Notes under the pieces: model-generated
Database searches by the model: none
Told to the model about the DNA's origin: nothing
What the model saw: only the letters and a program-made list of their open reading frames with translations
DNA from: Ghiorsea sp.
Lineage (GTDB): Bacteria > Pseudomonadota > Zetaproteobacteria > Mariprofundales > Mariprofundaceae
Direction: 5' to 3'
DNA length: 6,401 nt
Assembly (NCBI GenBank): GCA_027019685.1
Contig: JALUWH010000287.1
Location: forward strand, 1 to 6,401
Part shown: one piece after another, positions 1 to 6,216 of the stretch
Layout: every line of letters starts with the position of its first letter
Numbering within the stretch: the first letter of the stretch is position 1
Position numbers and translations under genes: made by a program

Positions 1-372
1 GCCACGTTCAGCAAACAAGGCTTTGCGACGCTCAAACTCTTCAGCCAAACGACCTGCACCCGCAGATGTGATGCTTGTGACTACAAGCTGATAGCTTCCT
101 CTGGGTTCATACAAGCTTAAATGTCCTGTAAATACATAAGCTTGCCCATCTTTGGGTCGTGTTTTTAAACGTGCGGCGGCACTGCGCCAAACCACAGCGG
201 AAATAGCAGCGTGACTATCTTTAATCGTAAAATATAAGTGACCTGAAGAAGGTTTAGTCAATCGTGATATTTCACCTGTGACTTCAATACGAGAAAAGCC
301 TTGCTCCAAGACTTGTTTAATTCTAGCGGTGAGCTCGGTTACGGTGAGAGTATTGACTAAAGGGGTGCTCAT
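1..372 (-). CDS. xseA: Exodeoxyribonuclease VII large subunit, N-terminal part (cut by the left edge)
   Basis: This is the first 124 codons of the large subunit of exonuclease VII, a cytoplasmic nuclease that degrades single-stranded DNA from both ends together with the small subunit XseB. The visible part is the N-terminal OB-fold DNA-binding domain. It shows the family pattern G33-E-I-S36, followed by P41-S-S-G-H-L-Y-F-T-I-K-D52 and a hydrophobic AAISAVVW strand. A GAGRLAEEFERRK stretch then leads towards the central nuclease domain. Full-length relatives are about 400-460 residues, so roughly 70% lies beyond position 1, and the frame is open at the edge. The ATG at 372-370 shares its A with the TAA of the upstream solute-binding protein gene. 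The bases before it are C-rich with no Shine-Dalgarno match, so translation probably relies on coupling. The family call is secure; catalytic residues cannot be checked here. Confidence 0.93.
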   Translation of the reverse strand, partial: MSTPLVNTLTVTELTARIKQVLEQGFSRIEVTGEISRLTKPSSGHLYFTIKDSHAAISAVVWRSAAARLKTRPKDGQAYVFTGHLSLYEPRGSYQLVVTSITSAGAGRLAEEFERRKALFAERG

Positions 373-2039
373 TAAGGGGCAATGCTCGTTTTTTGTAAAG
401 CTTTGGGAATATACCAAAACTCACTGTTGTGCCGAATGCCTGCAGGAGCAACTTCTATGCCCTTGATGCGTTTATGGATGGCAGGTAGTGAATAATCAGC
501 ATATAAAAACACCATAGGTACGTCTTGATGGATTTCTTGTTGCATGATGTCATACCACTTCTTTTGTTTATCCAAATCAAAGGTTAATCGGGCTTGTTCT
601 AAAGCTTTATCAACTTTGGGGTTGTTATAGCTTAAAAAGTTGAATTGTCGTTCGCCTGTTTGGCTGGAATGCCAGATGTTGAATTGGTCTGGGTCTGGAG
701 AGAGTGACCAGCCAAGAATCACTGCATCAAAATCACGCTTATTAATGAAATTCTCAATGAATGCTGACCATTCCACCAAACGAATATTGACTTGAATACC
801 GATGCTTTTTAAGCGTTGTTGAATAATGGTTGCCGTATCGGCACGTTTTTTGTTGCCGTTGTTGGTCAGTATGGTAAATGACAAAGCTTTGCCATTTTTG
901 CTGACCATTGTTTGTCCTTCTTTTTTTGTCCAACCAGCTTGGGTAAGCAAGGTTTGTGCTTTTTGTAGTGAAAACGGACGTGGTTTAATGTTTTGATTCA
1001 CCCAACGTGTGCCAGGTTTATACGGTGTTGCCAAGACTTCGCCCAAACCAAGCAGCACACCATCTACCAATTCTTGGCGGTCAATAGCATAAGCTAAAGC
1101 TTGGCGCACACGAACATCATCAAACGGCTTTCGTGTAAGGTTAAAGCCAAGATATGTATAAGAAAAACCAAGGTATTTATAACGGTTGTATTCATGTTTG
1201 AGACGTTGGTTATTGTCAAAAAGTCTGGTGTATTGGGTGGGTGTTAAATTTGCCATATCAATCTTGCCTGCGCTTAACTCCAAAAACTGAGTCGCAGGGT
1301 CAGGGATAATACGCGTGATACGCTTATCAATCCACACATCACCATCAAAATAGTTGGGGTTGGCAGTCATGGTAATACTTTGTTGGGTTTGCCAATCTTT
1401 AAGGAAGTAAGGGCCAATGCTGGCTTTAGGGTGGCGAGATAAGTCTGTATCCATGATATTTACGCCTTCAAACACATGTTTAGGCAAAATTGCCAATGAA
1501 GCCCAAGTGGCAAGTGCGGGTGAAAATACTTCTTTGTAACGCACTTCAAAGGTGTATTTGTCTAAAGCTTTGGCAGACACCACTTTCATATAGTCTGATT
1601 TGTAGGGGCTTTGTGTTTTGTCATCTTGAATCAGGTGTAGTGTGAATACCAAGTCATCAGTGGTGAGTGGTTTACCATCACTCCACTTGAGATTGGGCTT
1701 GAGCTTAAAAATAATGCTGAGTTTATCTTCAGAGATTTGCCATGATTCAGCAAGTTGACCAACTAAGTTAAGGTTTTTGTCGTATTTAAGTAGTGATAAA
1801 TAAAGCTGTCCTGCAATTTCATGGCTGGATGCATCACTAGCAATCATAGGAATAAGATTGGTAGCATCACCAATGCTCGCATCAATAAGACGACCACCAT
1901 GTGCAGGCTGGTAACTTGTTGCTTCAGCCTTAGCCTGTGTAGTTTGTGAAGTGTTTGTTGTTTGCTCGTTGCTGCATGCTGTCAAAGCAAGTAAAACAAC
2001 AGTAATGATTAGCTTGGTCGATACCGAGCGACAATCCAT
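372..2039 (-). CDS. ABC transporter solute-binding lipoprotein, family 5 (peptide/OppA-DppA type)
   Basis: This 555-residue protein is a periplasmic lipid-anchored solute-binding protein of the SBP_bac_5 family, which feeds oligopeptides, dipeptides, muropeptides or sometimes nickel to an ABC permease. A short signal peptide ends in a lipobox L19-T-A-C22, followed by a Ser/Thr/Gln-rich tether to about residue 43. Family hallmarks are LAESWQIS near 96-103, the F-x-L-(x)4-KWSDGKPLTTDDLVFTL block at 111-134, GPYFLKDW at 209-216, FDDVRVRQALAYAIDR at 306-321 and an LGWSLSPDPDQF segment at 442-453. Its length is normal for the family. The ATG has a GGAG seven bases upstream, which supports this start despite a 31-bp overlap with the transglycosylase gene. 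No permease or ATPase genes are adjacent, so it is an orphan binding component here. Its neighbour suggests a wall-derived peptide ligand, but that is inference; the ligand cannot be read from the sequence. Confidence 0.92.
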   Translation of the reverse strand: MDCRSVSTKLIITVVLLALTACSNEQTTNTSQTTQAKAEATSYQPAHGGRLIDASIGDATNLIPMIASDASSHEIAGQLYLSLLKYDKNLNLVGQLAESWQISEDKLSIIFKLKPNLKWSDGKPLTTDDLVFTLHLIQDDKTQSPYKSDYMKVVSAKALDKYTFEVRYKEVFSPALATWASLAILPKHVFEGVNIMDTDLSRHPKASIGPYFLKDWQTQQSITMTANPNYFDGDVWIDKRITRIIPDPATQFLELSAGKIDMANLTPTQYTRLFDNNQRLKHEYNRYKYLGFSYTYLGFNLTRKPFDDVRVRQALAYAIDRQELVDGVLLGLGEVLATPYKPGTRWVNQNIKPRPFSLQKAQTLLTQAGWTKKEGQTMVSKNGKALSFTILTNNGNKKRADTATIIQQRLKSIGIQVNIRLVEWSAFIENFINKRDFDAVILGWSLSPDPDQFNIWHSSQTGERQFNFLSYNNPKVDKALEQARLTFDLDKQKKWYDIMQQEIHQDVPMVFLYADYSLPAIHKRIKGIEVAPAGIRHNSEFWYIPKALQKTSIAP

Positions 2040-3349
2040 AATCTATCTCCAGGGCGTAATAATTGGTTGGCAGACATTTGGTTGATGCGGGTGATAGCAC
2101 GGGTAGAAGTGCCAAACTTTTTGGCAATCGTCCATAGTGAGTCACCACTGCGAACTTTGTAACGAATGCGCCTACCTTTGGCAAGCAGAGGGTTGGCTTT
2201 GCTTGATGATGCCAAGATATTTCCAGATGCAGGTACTGTCATTGATTTACCAATCGATAATACACCTTTTTTAAACTTAGGGTTGAGCTGTTGAAGGTGT
2301 TTGATGCTGGTGTGATACCTTTTGGCTAGCTTCCACAGCGAGTCTCCCGACTTAATTTTAATGGTAATATATCTGGGTTTGAAGATGTTTGGGTTTTCGA
2401 GCAAGGCTTGTTCAAGGCGGATAGCATTTTCTTTGGGTAGATGAACCACAATATCGTGGTGTATGTAATGCTGGTAATCAAAAGCTGGATTTAAACGAAA
2501 GATTTCATATTTGGCTAAGCCTGAAACTTTTTCCATTTGGTTTAAGTCAATGGGGGCTGGAATATGCACATCTTGGGTTGCTAAAGCTTCTGAAAATTGT
2601 AGCTCTCCATCTTGCTCTAGGGCAATCATGCCCAAGATTTGTTTCACATAGTGTTTGGTTTCGCCAGGGAAAGGCAGAGCATCTAGTCCCATATCTGGTG
2701 ACCATGGCTTTTTGTTAAGCCTGCGTTGAACACCCCAGGGCCCTAAATTGTATGCGCATATTGCAAGTGGCCAGCTGTCAAACCGTTCATAAAGTGATAA
2801 AAGATAGGTGGCGGCAGCTTTTGTGCTGGATTCAATATGTCTGCGTCCATCCAGCCCGTTTTTATTGCGAGCCCCCAACTCTTTTGCTGTCTTAGGCATG
2901 AGTTGCCATAAACCAAAAGCGCCTGCAGGCGATAAAGCATAGGGGTTATAACCTGATTCAGCGACAGGAATATATAAAAGTTCACGAGGTGCATGTAGTT
3001 CATTCAAGACTTGAATCACACGAAAACGTACGCGGTGAGCGCGTTCATCAATACGTTGCCAAATAGGTGATAGTGTACGTTTGGCTTCAGCTTTAACTTG
3101 TTTGATGTCTGATGGAGAAAGGTCTTGTAAAAAAATAGAGGGTGTTGGTAGAATCTTTTTTGCGTCTTCTTGAATTTGCGGTGCAGGGGCATGTTTTTCA
3201 AGTATAACCACATTGGTTTCGTTCATTGATATGGGGAGTATTGCATGCGGCTGATTTTTTGTAGCACAACCAACAAGTGCGACAAAACAGATACTAAACG
3301 TCGCTAAAGCCAGTTTTGGCGTAGAATTAAAATAAGTTAAAAGGTGCAC
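2009..3349 (-). CDS. mltD: MltD-like membrane-bound lytic murein transglycosylase with two LysM domains
   Basis: This is a lipoprotein of the SLT family 1 lytic transglycosylases, which cleave the MurNAc-GlcNAc bond of peptidoglycan to form 1,6-anhydro-muropeptides. Numbered from the GTG at 3349 (446 residues), the lipobox is L25-V-G-C28. The catalytic domain (about 105-225) carries the catalytic Glu131 in VAESGYNP, then GAFGLWQLMP (143-152) and AYNLG (199-203), all intact. Two C-terminal LysM repeats (about 328-373 and 395-441) each contain a SGDSLW core and should bind glycan. The domain order matches MltD of enteric bacteria. Start choice: no ATG is available. A TTG at 3358 abuts GATAGG (3359-3364) with no spacing, whereas the GTG at 3349 lies nine bases from it, so GTG is preferred. 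The TTG form would add three residues. The gene heads the minus-strand block and its last codons overlap the next gene. Confidence 0.93.
   Translation of the reverse strand: MHLLTYFNSTPKLALATFSICFVALVGCATKNQPHAILPISMNETNVVILEKHAPAPQIQEDAKKILPTPSIFLQDLSPSDIKQVKAEAKRTLSPIWQRIDERAHRVRFRVIQVLNELHAPRELLYIPVAESGYNPYALSPAGAFGLWQLMPKTAKELGARNKNGLDGRRHIESSTKAAATYLLSLYERFDSWPLAICAYNLGPWGVQRRLNKKPWSPDMGLDALPFPGETKHYVKQILGMIALEQDGELQFSEALATQDVHIPAPIDLNQMEKVSGLAKYEIFRLNPAFDYQHYIHHDIVVHLPKENAIRLEQALLENPNIFKPRYITIKIKSGDSLWKLAKRYHTSIKHLQQLNPKFKKGVLSIGKSMTVPASGNILASSSKANPLLAKGRRIRYKVRSGDSLWTIAKKFGTSTRAITRINQMSANQLLRPGDRLWIVARYRPS
2047..2050 (-). promoter_or_regulatory. Ribosome binding site of the solute-binding protein gene
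   Basis: Read on the minus strand this is GGAG, seven bases before the ATG at 2039. It sits inside the last LysM-coding part of the transglycosylase gene. It fixes the start of the solute-binding protein within the upstream coding sequence, so the 31-bp overlap is probably real and not a miscalled start. Confidence 0.6.
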
Positions 3350-3396
3350 AGGGCGCAACCTATCTATTTTTGCTTTGAGTGGAAGAGGGGATTCTC

Positions 3397-3425
3397 TTGA
3401 TATTCTAGCGATGCTTTATTATTGT
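3397..3425 (+). promoter_or_regulatory. Candidate sigma-70-like promoter for the ATPase-CheW-receptor operon
   Basis: TTGATA (3397-3402, five of six matches to TTGACA) is followed after exactly 17 bases by TATTGT (3420-3425, four of six matches to TATAAT). A start near 3432-3434 would leave about 18-20 bases before the ATG at 3452, enough for the GAGG at 3442-3445. Only about 6-8 bases would precede the earlier in-frame ATG at 3440. The promoter therefore agrees with the later start codon. Confidence 0.42.
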
Positions 3426-3428
3426 CTA
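3402..3428 (-). promoter_or_regulatory. Candidate sigma-70-like promoter for the mltD-SBP-xseA block
   Basis: On the minus strand TAGACA (3428-3423, five of six matches to TTGACA) is followed after 15 bases by TAGAAT (3407-3402, five of six matches to TATAAT). The 15-base spacer is shorter than the preferred 16-18, which lowers confidence. Transcription would begin near 3395, giving a leader of about 45 bases to the GTG at 3349. The promoter occupies the same DNA as the plus-strand candidate. Confidence 0.33.
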
Positions 3429-3441
3429 CCCCGATTTGAAT

Positions 3442-3445
3442 GAGG
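3442..3445 (+). promoter_or_regulatory. Ribosome binding site deciding the start of the ATPase-receiver gene
   Basis: GAGG lies six bases before the ATG at 3452. Three in-frame ATGs occur: 3440 (no Shine-Dalgarno match), 3452 (this site) and 3464 (preceded by GGAGG at 3455-3459, but only four bases away). The 3452 start has the best spacing; 3464 remains possible and would still keep the whole N-terminal domain. Confidence 0.5.
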
Positions 3446-3451
3446 ATACCT

Positions 3452-5677
3452 ATGGGAGGGTTTATGCTTCTTAAGCAGCAGCGGCAATTAATTGCTACTG
3501 GTCTTGTTACACAAGAGCAAATATCCGAAGCAACGAAGGGGAATGGTGGGCAAAAAGCAGGTTTTTTATTGAACCTGTTTGCGCAAGATGGTGTAGATGT
3601 TGACAAGACCCTTCAGGCTTTGGCTAAAATATACAAAGTACCATTTATTGACTTGGATCATATTGAGATTGATGAAGACTTAGTTGAGAAATGCTCTGAA
3701 GAACTGTGTAATGAGTTTTGTTTTATCCCTGTGGCAATTAGCGCGGGGGAAATGATTATCGCGATTGCCGACCCCATGGATTATGCAGGCATGGATGTAC
3801 TGCAGTTTAAACTTGGACAGCGGGTACGTCCTCTTTTCTCTAACCCTCTCGACATTCAAAAGAAAATCAGGGATTTATTCGCAGCTGGTGAAGGCTCACT
3901 CGATGAGGTGATGTCTGATTTAGAAAACACAGGTGAAATACAAGCATTCACTGATGATGAGGAAAGCAAGGCTGAAACAGATATTGCATCATTGAAAAAA
4001 GGTGCGGAAGGCTCACCGATTATCAAACTTGTGAATGGCATTATTATGAAAGCCTTACAAATGGAAAGCTCAGATATTCATGTTGAAGCGGGTGAAAAAG
4101 ATAGTTTGGTTCGGTTGCGCGTGGATGGTCGGTTGCGCCCTGTCATGAAGTTTCCTTCTGGTGCACACCCCATGCTTGTTTCACGCATTAAAATTATGTC
4201 TAAGTTAGATATATCGAATACAAGAACGCCGCAAGATGGTCGAACAAGAATAAAAATTAGTAATAAGTCGTTTGATATGCGTATTTCAACATTGCCATCC
4301 ATGTATGGTGAAAAAGTGGTGATGCGTATTCTTGATAAGTCAGGCTTATCATTATCTTTAGATGTGTTGGCGTTTGAGAAAAAGGCTGATGAGCGTATTC
4401 GTGAGGCGATTGCAAGGCCTACAGGAGCGGTGTTGGTTACAGGGCCAACGGGGTCGGGTAAAACGACAACACTTTATTCGTTTTTACACCATATTAATGA
4501 TGAAGAAACCAATATTGTTACTGTAGAAGACCCTGTTGAGTTTCAAATCAAGGGTTTGAATCAAGTGCAAGTGAATGCTAAATCAGGCATGACATTTGCT
4601 GCTGCATTACGTTCTATTTTACGCCAAGATCCTGATGTGGTCATGGTGGGTGAGATTCGTGATGAAGAAACGGCTCATATTGCTTTGCATGCTGCGCAAA
4701 CAGGACATTTGGTGATGTCTACTTTACACACCAATGATGCGCCTTCTACAGTGAGTCGCTTGGTGGAAATGGGGACAGACCCTGTCGCATTATCATCATG
4801 TTTAAATATTATTGTTGCGCAACGTTTGGCAAGGCGCTTATGTCCTAGGTGTAAGAAAAAGACCACACCTACGCCTGAAATGATAACCAAGTATGATATG
4901 CCTGAAGATTTAGAGATTTATGAGCCCGTAGGTTGTGATAAGTGCTTAAATATTGGTTATAAAGGGCGTTGTGGTGTCCATGAAACACTTTATGTGAACG
5001 ATAGGGTGCGGAAAGCCATTGCGCGCGGTGTTTCAGATCAAGAGCTGATGCAGGTTTGCCGCGAAGAAGGCATGTATGCTTTGTTTGAAGATGGTATGAA
5101 TAAGGTGTTGCAAGGTGTTACCAGTGTTGCGGAAGTGATGCGACTGTCGATTGCACCTGAAGATTTTAGTTTTCAGGATAGAATCGATAGTGATAGAAAC
5201 CTCATGTCTTTGGGGCAAGCCAATGAAGCAAGAGACCAAGGGCAGCTAACACCACAAGAAGATACCAAACGCAATACAGTGTTATTAATTGATGATTCCA
5301 AAAGTATCCGAAGTTTGGTTGGCTTTATTTTAAAATCTGAAGGGTTTGATATTGCTGAAGCCGAAGATGGCAGAAAAGGACTTGATTTGCTTAAACAAGC
5401 GTTACCACAAGTGGCTTTGGTCATTGTAGATTATGATATGCCGAATATGAATGGTCCTGAGTTTGTACAAGAAGTTCGTAGGCAAAGTAAGTTTGATGAT
5501 ATTCCTGTTGTTATGTTAACATCACGGCATGATGAAGATGATGAAGTGCTGGGCTTGGACTCTGGTGCAGATGATTATATCATCAAACCTGTAGAGCCGA
5601 TGAAATTACAAGCACGGGTTAGGAAAATTTTACAAATGTATGAAAGGGTGAGACAAGCCCAACAAAGGCAGGTATAA
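3452..5677 (+). CDS. PilB/GspE/MshE-type secretion ATPase fused to a C-terminal CheY-like receiver domain
   Basis: From the ATG at 3452 the protein has 741 residues, about 170 more than typical PilB or GspE. Residues 5-140 form an MshEN/T2SSE_N-like N-domain. Residues 185-570 are the hexameric motor ATPase. It has Walker A GPTGSGKT (331-338), an Asp box TVEDPVEF (357-364), Walker B with VGEIRD (399-404), a His box TGHLVMSTLHTND (417-429) and the tetracysteine pair CPRC (464-467) and CDKC (495-498). This set marks an assembly/secretion motor and not a PilT retraction motor. After a polar linker of about 40 residues, residues 608-731 are a receiver domain. Its acidic pair is D614-D615, the phosphoacceptor Asp660 lies in VDYDMP, and Thr690 and Lys712-Pro are present, so all phosphorylation residues are intact. 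The likely role is powering type IV pilus or related pseudopilus assembly at the inner membrane under phosphorelay control. Whether it is the main PilB, an MshE-like or a GspE-like motor cannot be settled. The gene heads the operon and overlaps the CheW gene by one base. Confidence 0.93.
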   Translation: MGGFMLLKQQRQLIATGLVTQEQISEATKGNGGQKAGFLLNLFAQDGVDVDKTLQALAKIYKVPFIDLDHIEIDEDLVEKCSEELCNEFCFIPVAISAGEMIIAIADPMDYAGMDVLQFKLGQRVRPLFSNPLDIQKKIRDLFAAGEGSLDEVMSDLENTGEIQAFTDDEESKAETDIASLKKGAEGSPIIKLVNGIIMKALQMESSDIHVEAGEKDSLVRLRVDGRLRPVMKFPSGAHPMLVSRIKIMSKLDISNTRTPQDGRTRIKISNKSFDMRISTLPSMYGEKVVMRILDKSGLSLSLDVLAFEKKADERIREAIARPTGAVLVTGPTGSGKTTTLYSFLHHINDEETNIVTVEDPVEFQIKGLNQVQVNAKSGMTFAAALRSILRQDPDVVMVGEIRDEETAHIALHAAQTGHLVMSTLHTNDAPSTVSRLVEMGTDPVALSSCLNIIVAQRLARRLCPRCKKKTTPTPEMITKYDMPEDLEIYEPVGCDKCLNIGYKGRCGVHETLYVNDRVRKAIARGVSDQELMQVCREEGMYALFEDGMNKVLQGVTSVAEVMRLSIAPEDFSFQDRIDSDRNLMSLGQANEARDQGQLTPQEDTKRNTVLLIDDSKSIRSLVGFILKSEGFDIAEAEDGRKGLDLLKQALPQVALVIVDYDMPNMNGPEFVQEVRRQSKFDDIPVVMLTSRHDEDDEVLGLDSGADDYIIKPVEPMKLQARVRKILQMYERVRQAQQRQV
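5273..5644 (+). other. Receiver (REC) domain segment of the ATPase fusion
   Basis: This in-frame segment encodes an approximately 124-residue CheY-like receiver. It begins at NTVLLIDDS, has the phosphoacceptor in VIVDYDMPNMNG, the switch Thr in VVMLTS, and the invariant Lys in DDYIIKP. No stop or frameshift separates it from the ATPase part, so the fusion is genuine in this sequence. No DNA-binding or enzymatic output domain follows. The ATPase itself is therefore the presumed output. Confidence 0.92.
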
Positions 5678-6144
5678 TGTCAGAGCTAAATTTAGACCAG
5701 CTCCAAGCAGCAAAGGATGCTACAGCAAATGAACAATCTGATTTGGTTGAATATATGCGGGTTATTTTGAATGCAGAGACGTTTCTTGTGCCCGTGGCTA
5801 GTGTGTTAAGTGTTATTAGACCGCAATTGTTGACTCCTGTGCCTATGGCACCGGATCACTTGTTGGGTGTTACTAATGCGAGGGGGCAAATTTTTTGTAT
5901 TATTGATCCTGGAAAAACATTGCATTTACCACATAAGCTACAAACTGAGACAAGTATGAGTCGTTTGTTGTTGTTGCGTCATGCTCGTGTGCATTTGGGT
6001 ATCTGGGTTGAAGAGGTCTTGGATTTATTGCGTATTTTACCCTCAGATATTGAAGAAGCGAAAGAAAAAACGCATGTTCAGGGTGTTTTACAGACAAAAT
6101 ACGGGGCTTTGCCCGTTCTTCGCGTTGAAGCCTTGTTTGAATAA
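5677..6144 (+). CDS. CheW-like chemotaxis coupling protein (PilI-type)
   Basis: This 155-residue cytoplasmic protein consists of one CheW domain (about residues 24-155) after a short polar N-terminus. CheW proteins bridge methyl-accepting receptors and a CheA-type histidine kinase. The diagnostic part is FLVPVASVLSVIRP (36-49), followed by LLGVTNARGQIFCIID (62-77), which corresponds to the conserved N-x-R-G turn and following strand (N67, R69, G70). Its size fits a stand-alone CheW or PilI. The ATG shares its A with the TAA of the ATPase-receiver gene, and AGG four bases upstream is a weak binding site, so coupled translation is likely. Its place between a pilus-type motor and a probable receptor gene favours a PilI-like role in a Pil-Chp-type pathway over flagellar chemotaxis. 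That assignment is inference from context. Confidence 0.88.
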   Translation: MSELNLDQLQAAKDATANEQSDLVEYMRVILNAETFLVPVASVLSVIRPQLLTPVPMAPDHLLGVTNARGQIFCIIDPGKTLHLPHKLQTETSMSRLLLLRHARVHLGIWVEEVLDLLRILPSDIEEAKEKTHVQGVLQTKYGALPVLRVEALFE

Positions 6145-6204
6145 GGTTACTGTTTCCAACCGTTAAGAAAGTAGTAAGTTTTGATGAAGTTTGAAAATTG
6201 AAAT

Positions 6205-6208
6205 GGAG
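6205..6208 (+). promoter_or_regulatory. Ribosome binding site of the right-edge membrane protein gene
   Basis: GGAG lies eight bases before the ATG at 6217. It is the clearest Shine-Dalgarno match in the 72-base gap after the CheW-like gene. That gap shows no convincing terminator, so the next gene is probably in the same transcript. Confidence 0.6.
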
Positions 6209-6216
6209 TACGAAAT

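Noticed and set aside
278..466. A 62-codon open frame on the plus strand.
   Set aside because: It lies opposite the xseA start and the end of the binding protein gene, has no recognisable features, and both minus-strand proteins are clear family members.
1930..2184. An 84-codon open frame on the minus strand spanning the transglycosylase/binding protein junction.
   Set aside because: It overlaps two well-supported genes on the same strand in another frame, and its product is unlike any domain I recognise.
2920..2931. Perfect 12-base palindrome CGCCTGCAGGCG, a possible operator or recombination site.
   Set aside because: It lies in the transglycosylase catalytic domain and falls in the codons for the conserved S-P-A-G-A-F-G motif; protein conservation explains it.
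3364..3606. An 80-codon minus-strand frame with several cysteines covering the divergent promoter region.
   Set aside because: It is antisense to the ATPase N-domain, has no binding site or recognisable motif, and its Cys content is the complement of Gly/Ala and Gln codons in the real gene.
5981..6166. A 61-codon plus-strand frame running past the CheW stop.
   Set aside because: It is an alternative frame inside the CheW domain; the CheW frame has conserved motifs and this one has none.
6145..6216. Possible terminator in the gap after the CheW-like gene (GGTT and AACC about 9 bases apart).
   Set aside because: A four-base AT-rich stem with no following T run is too weak; the clear GGAG and ATG downstream fit a continuing operon.
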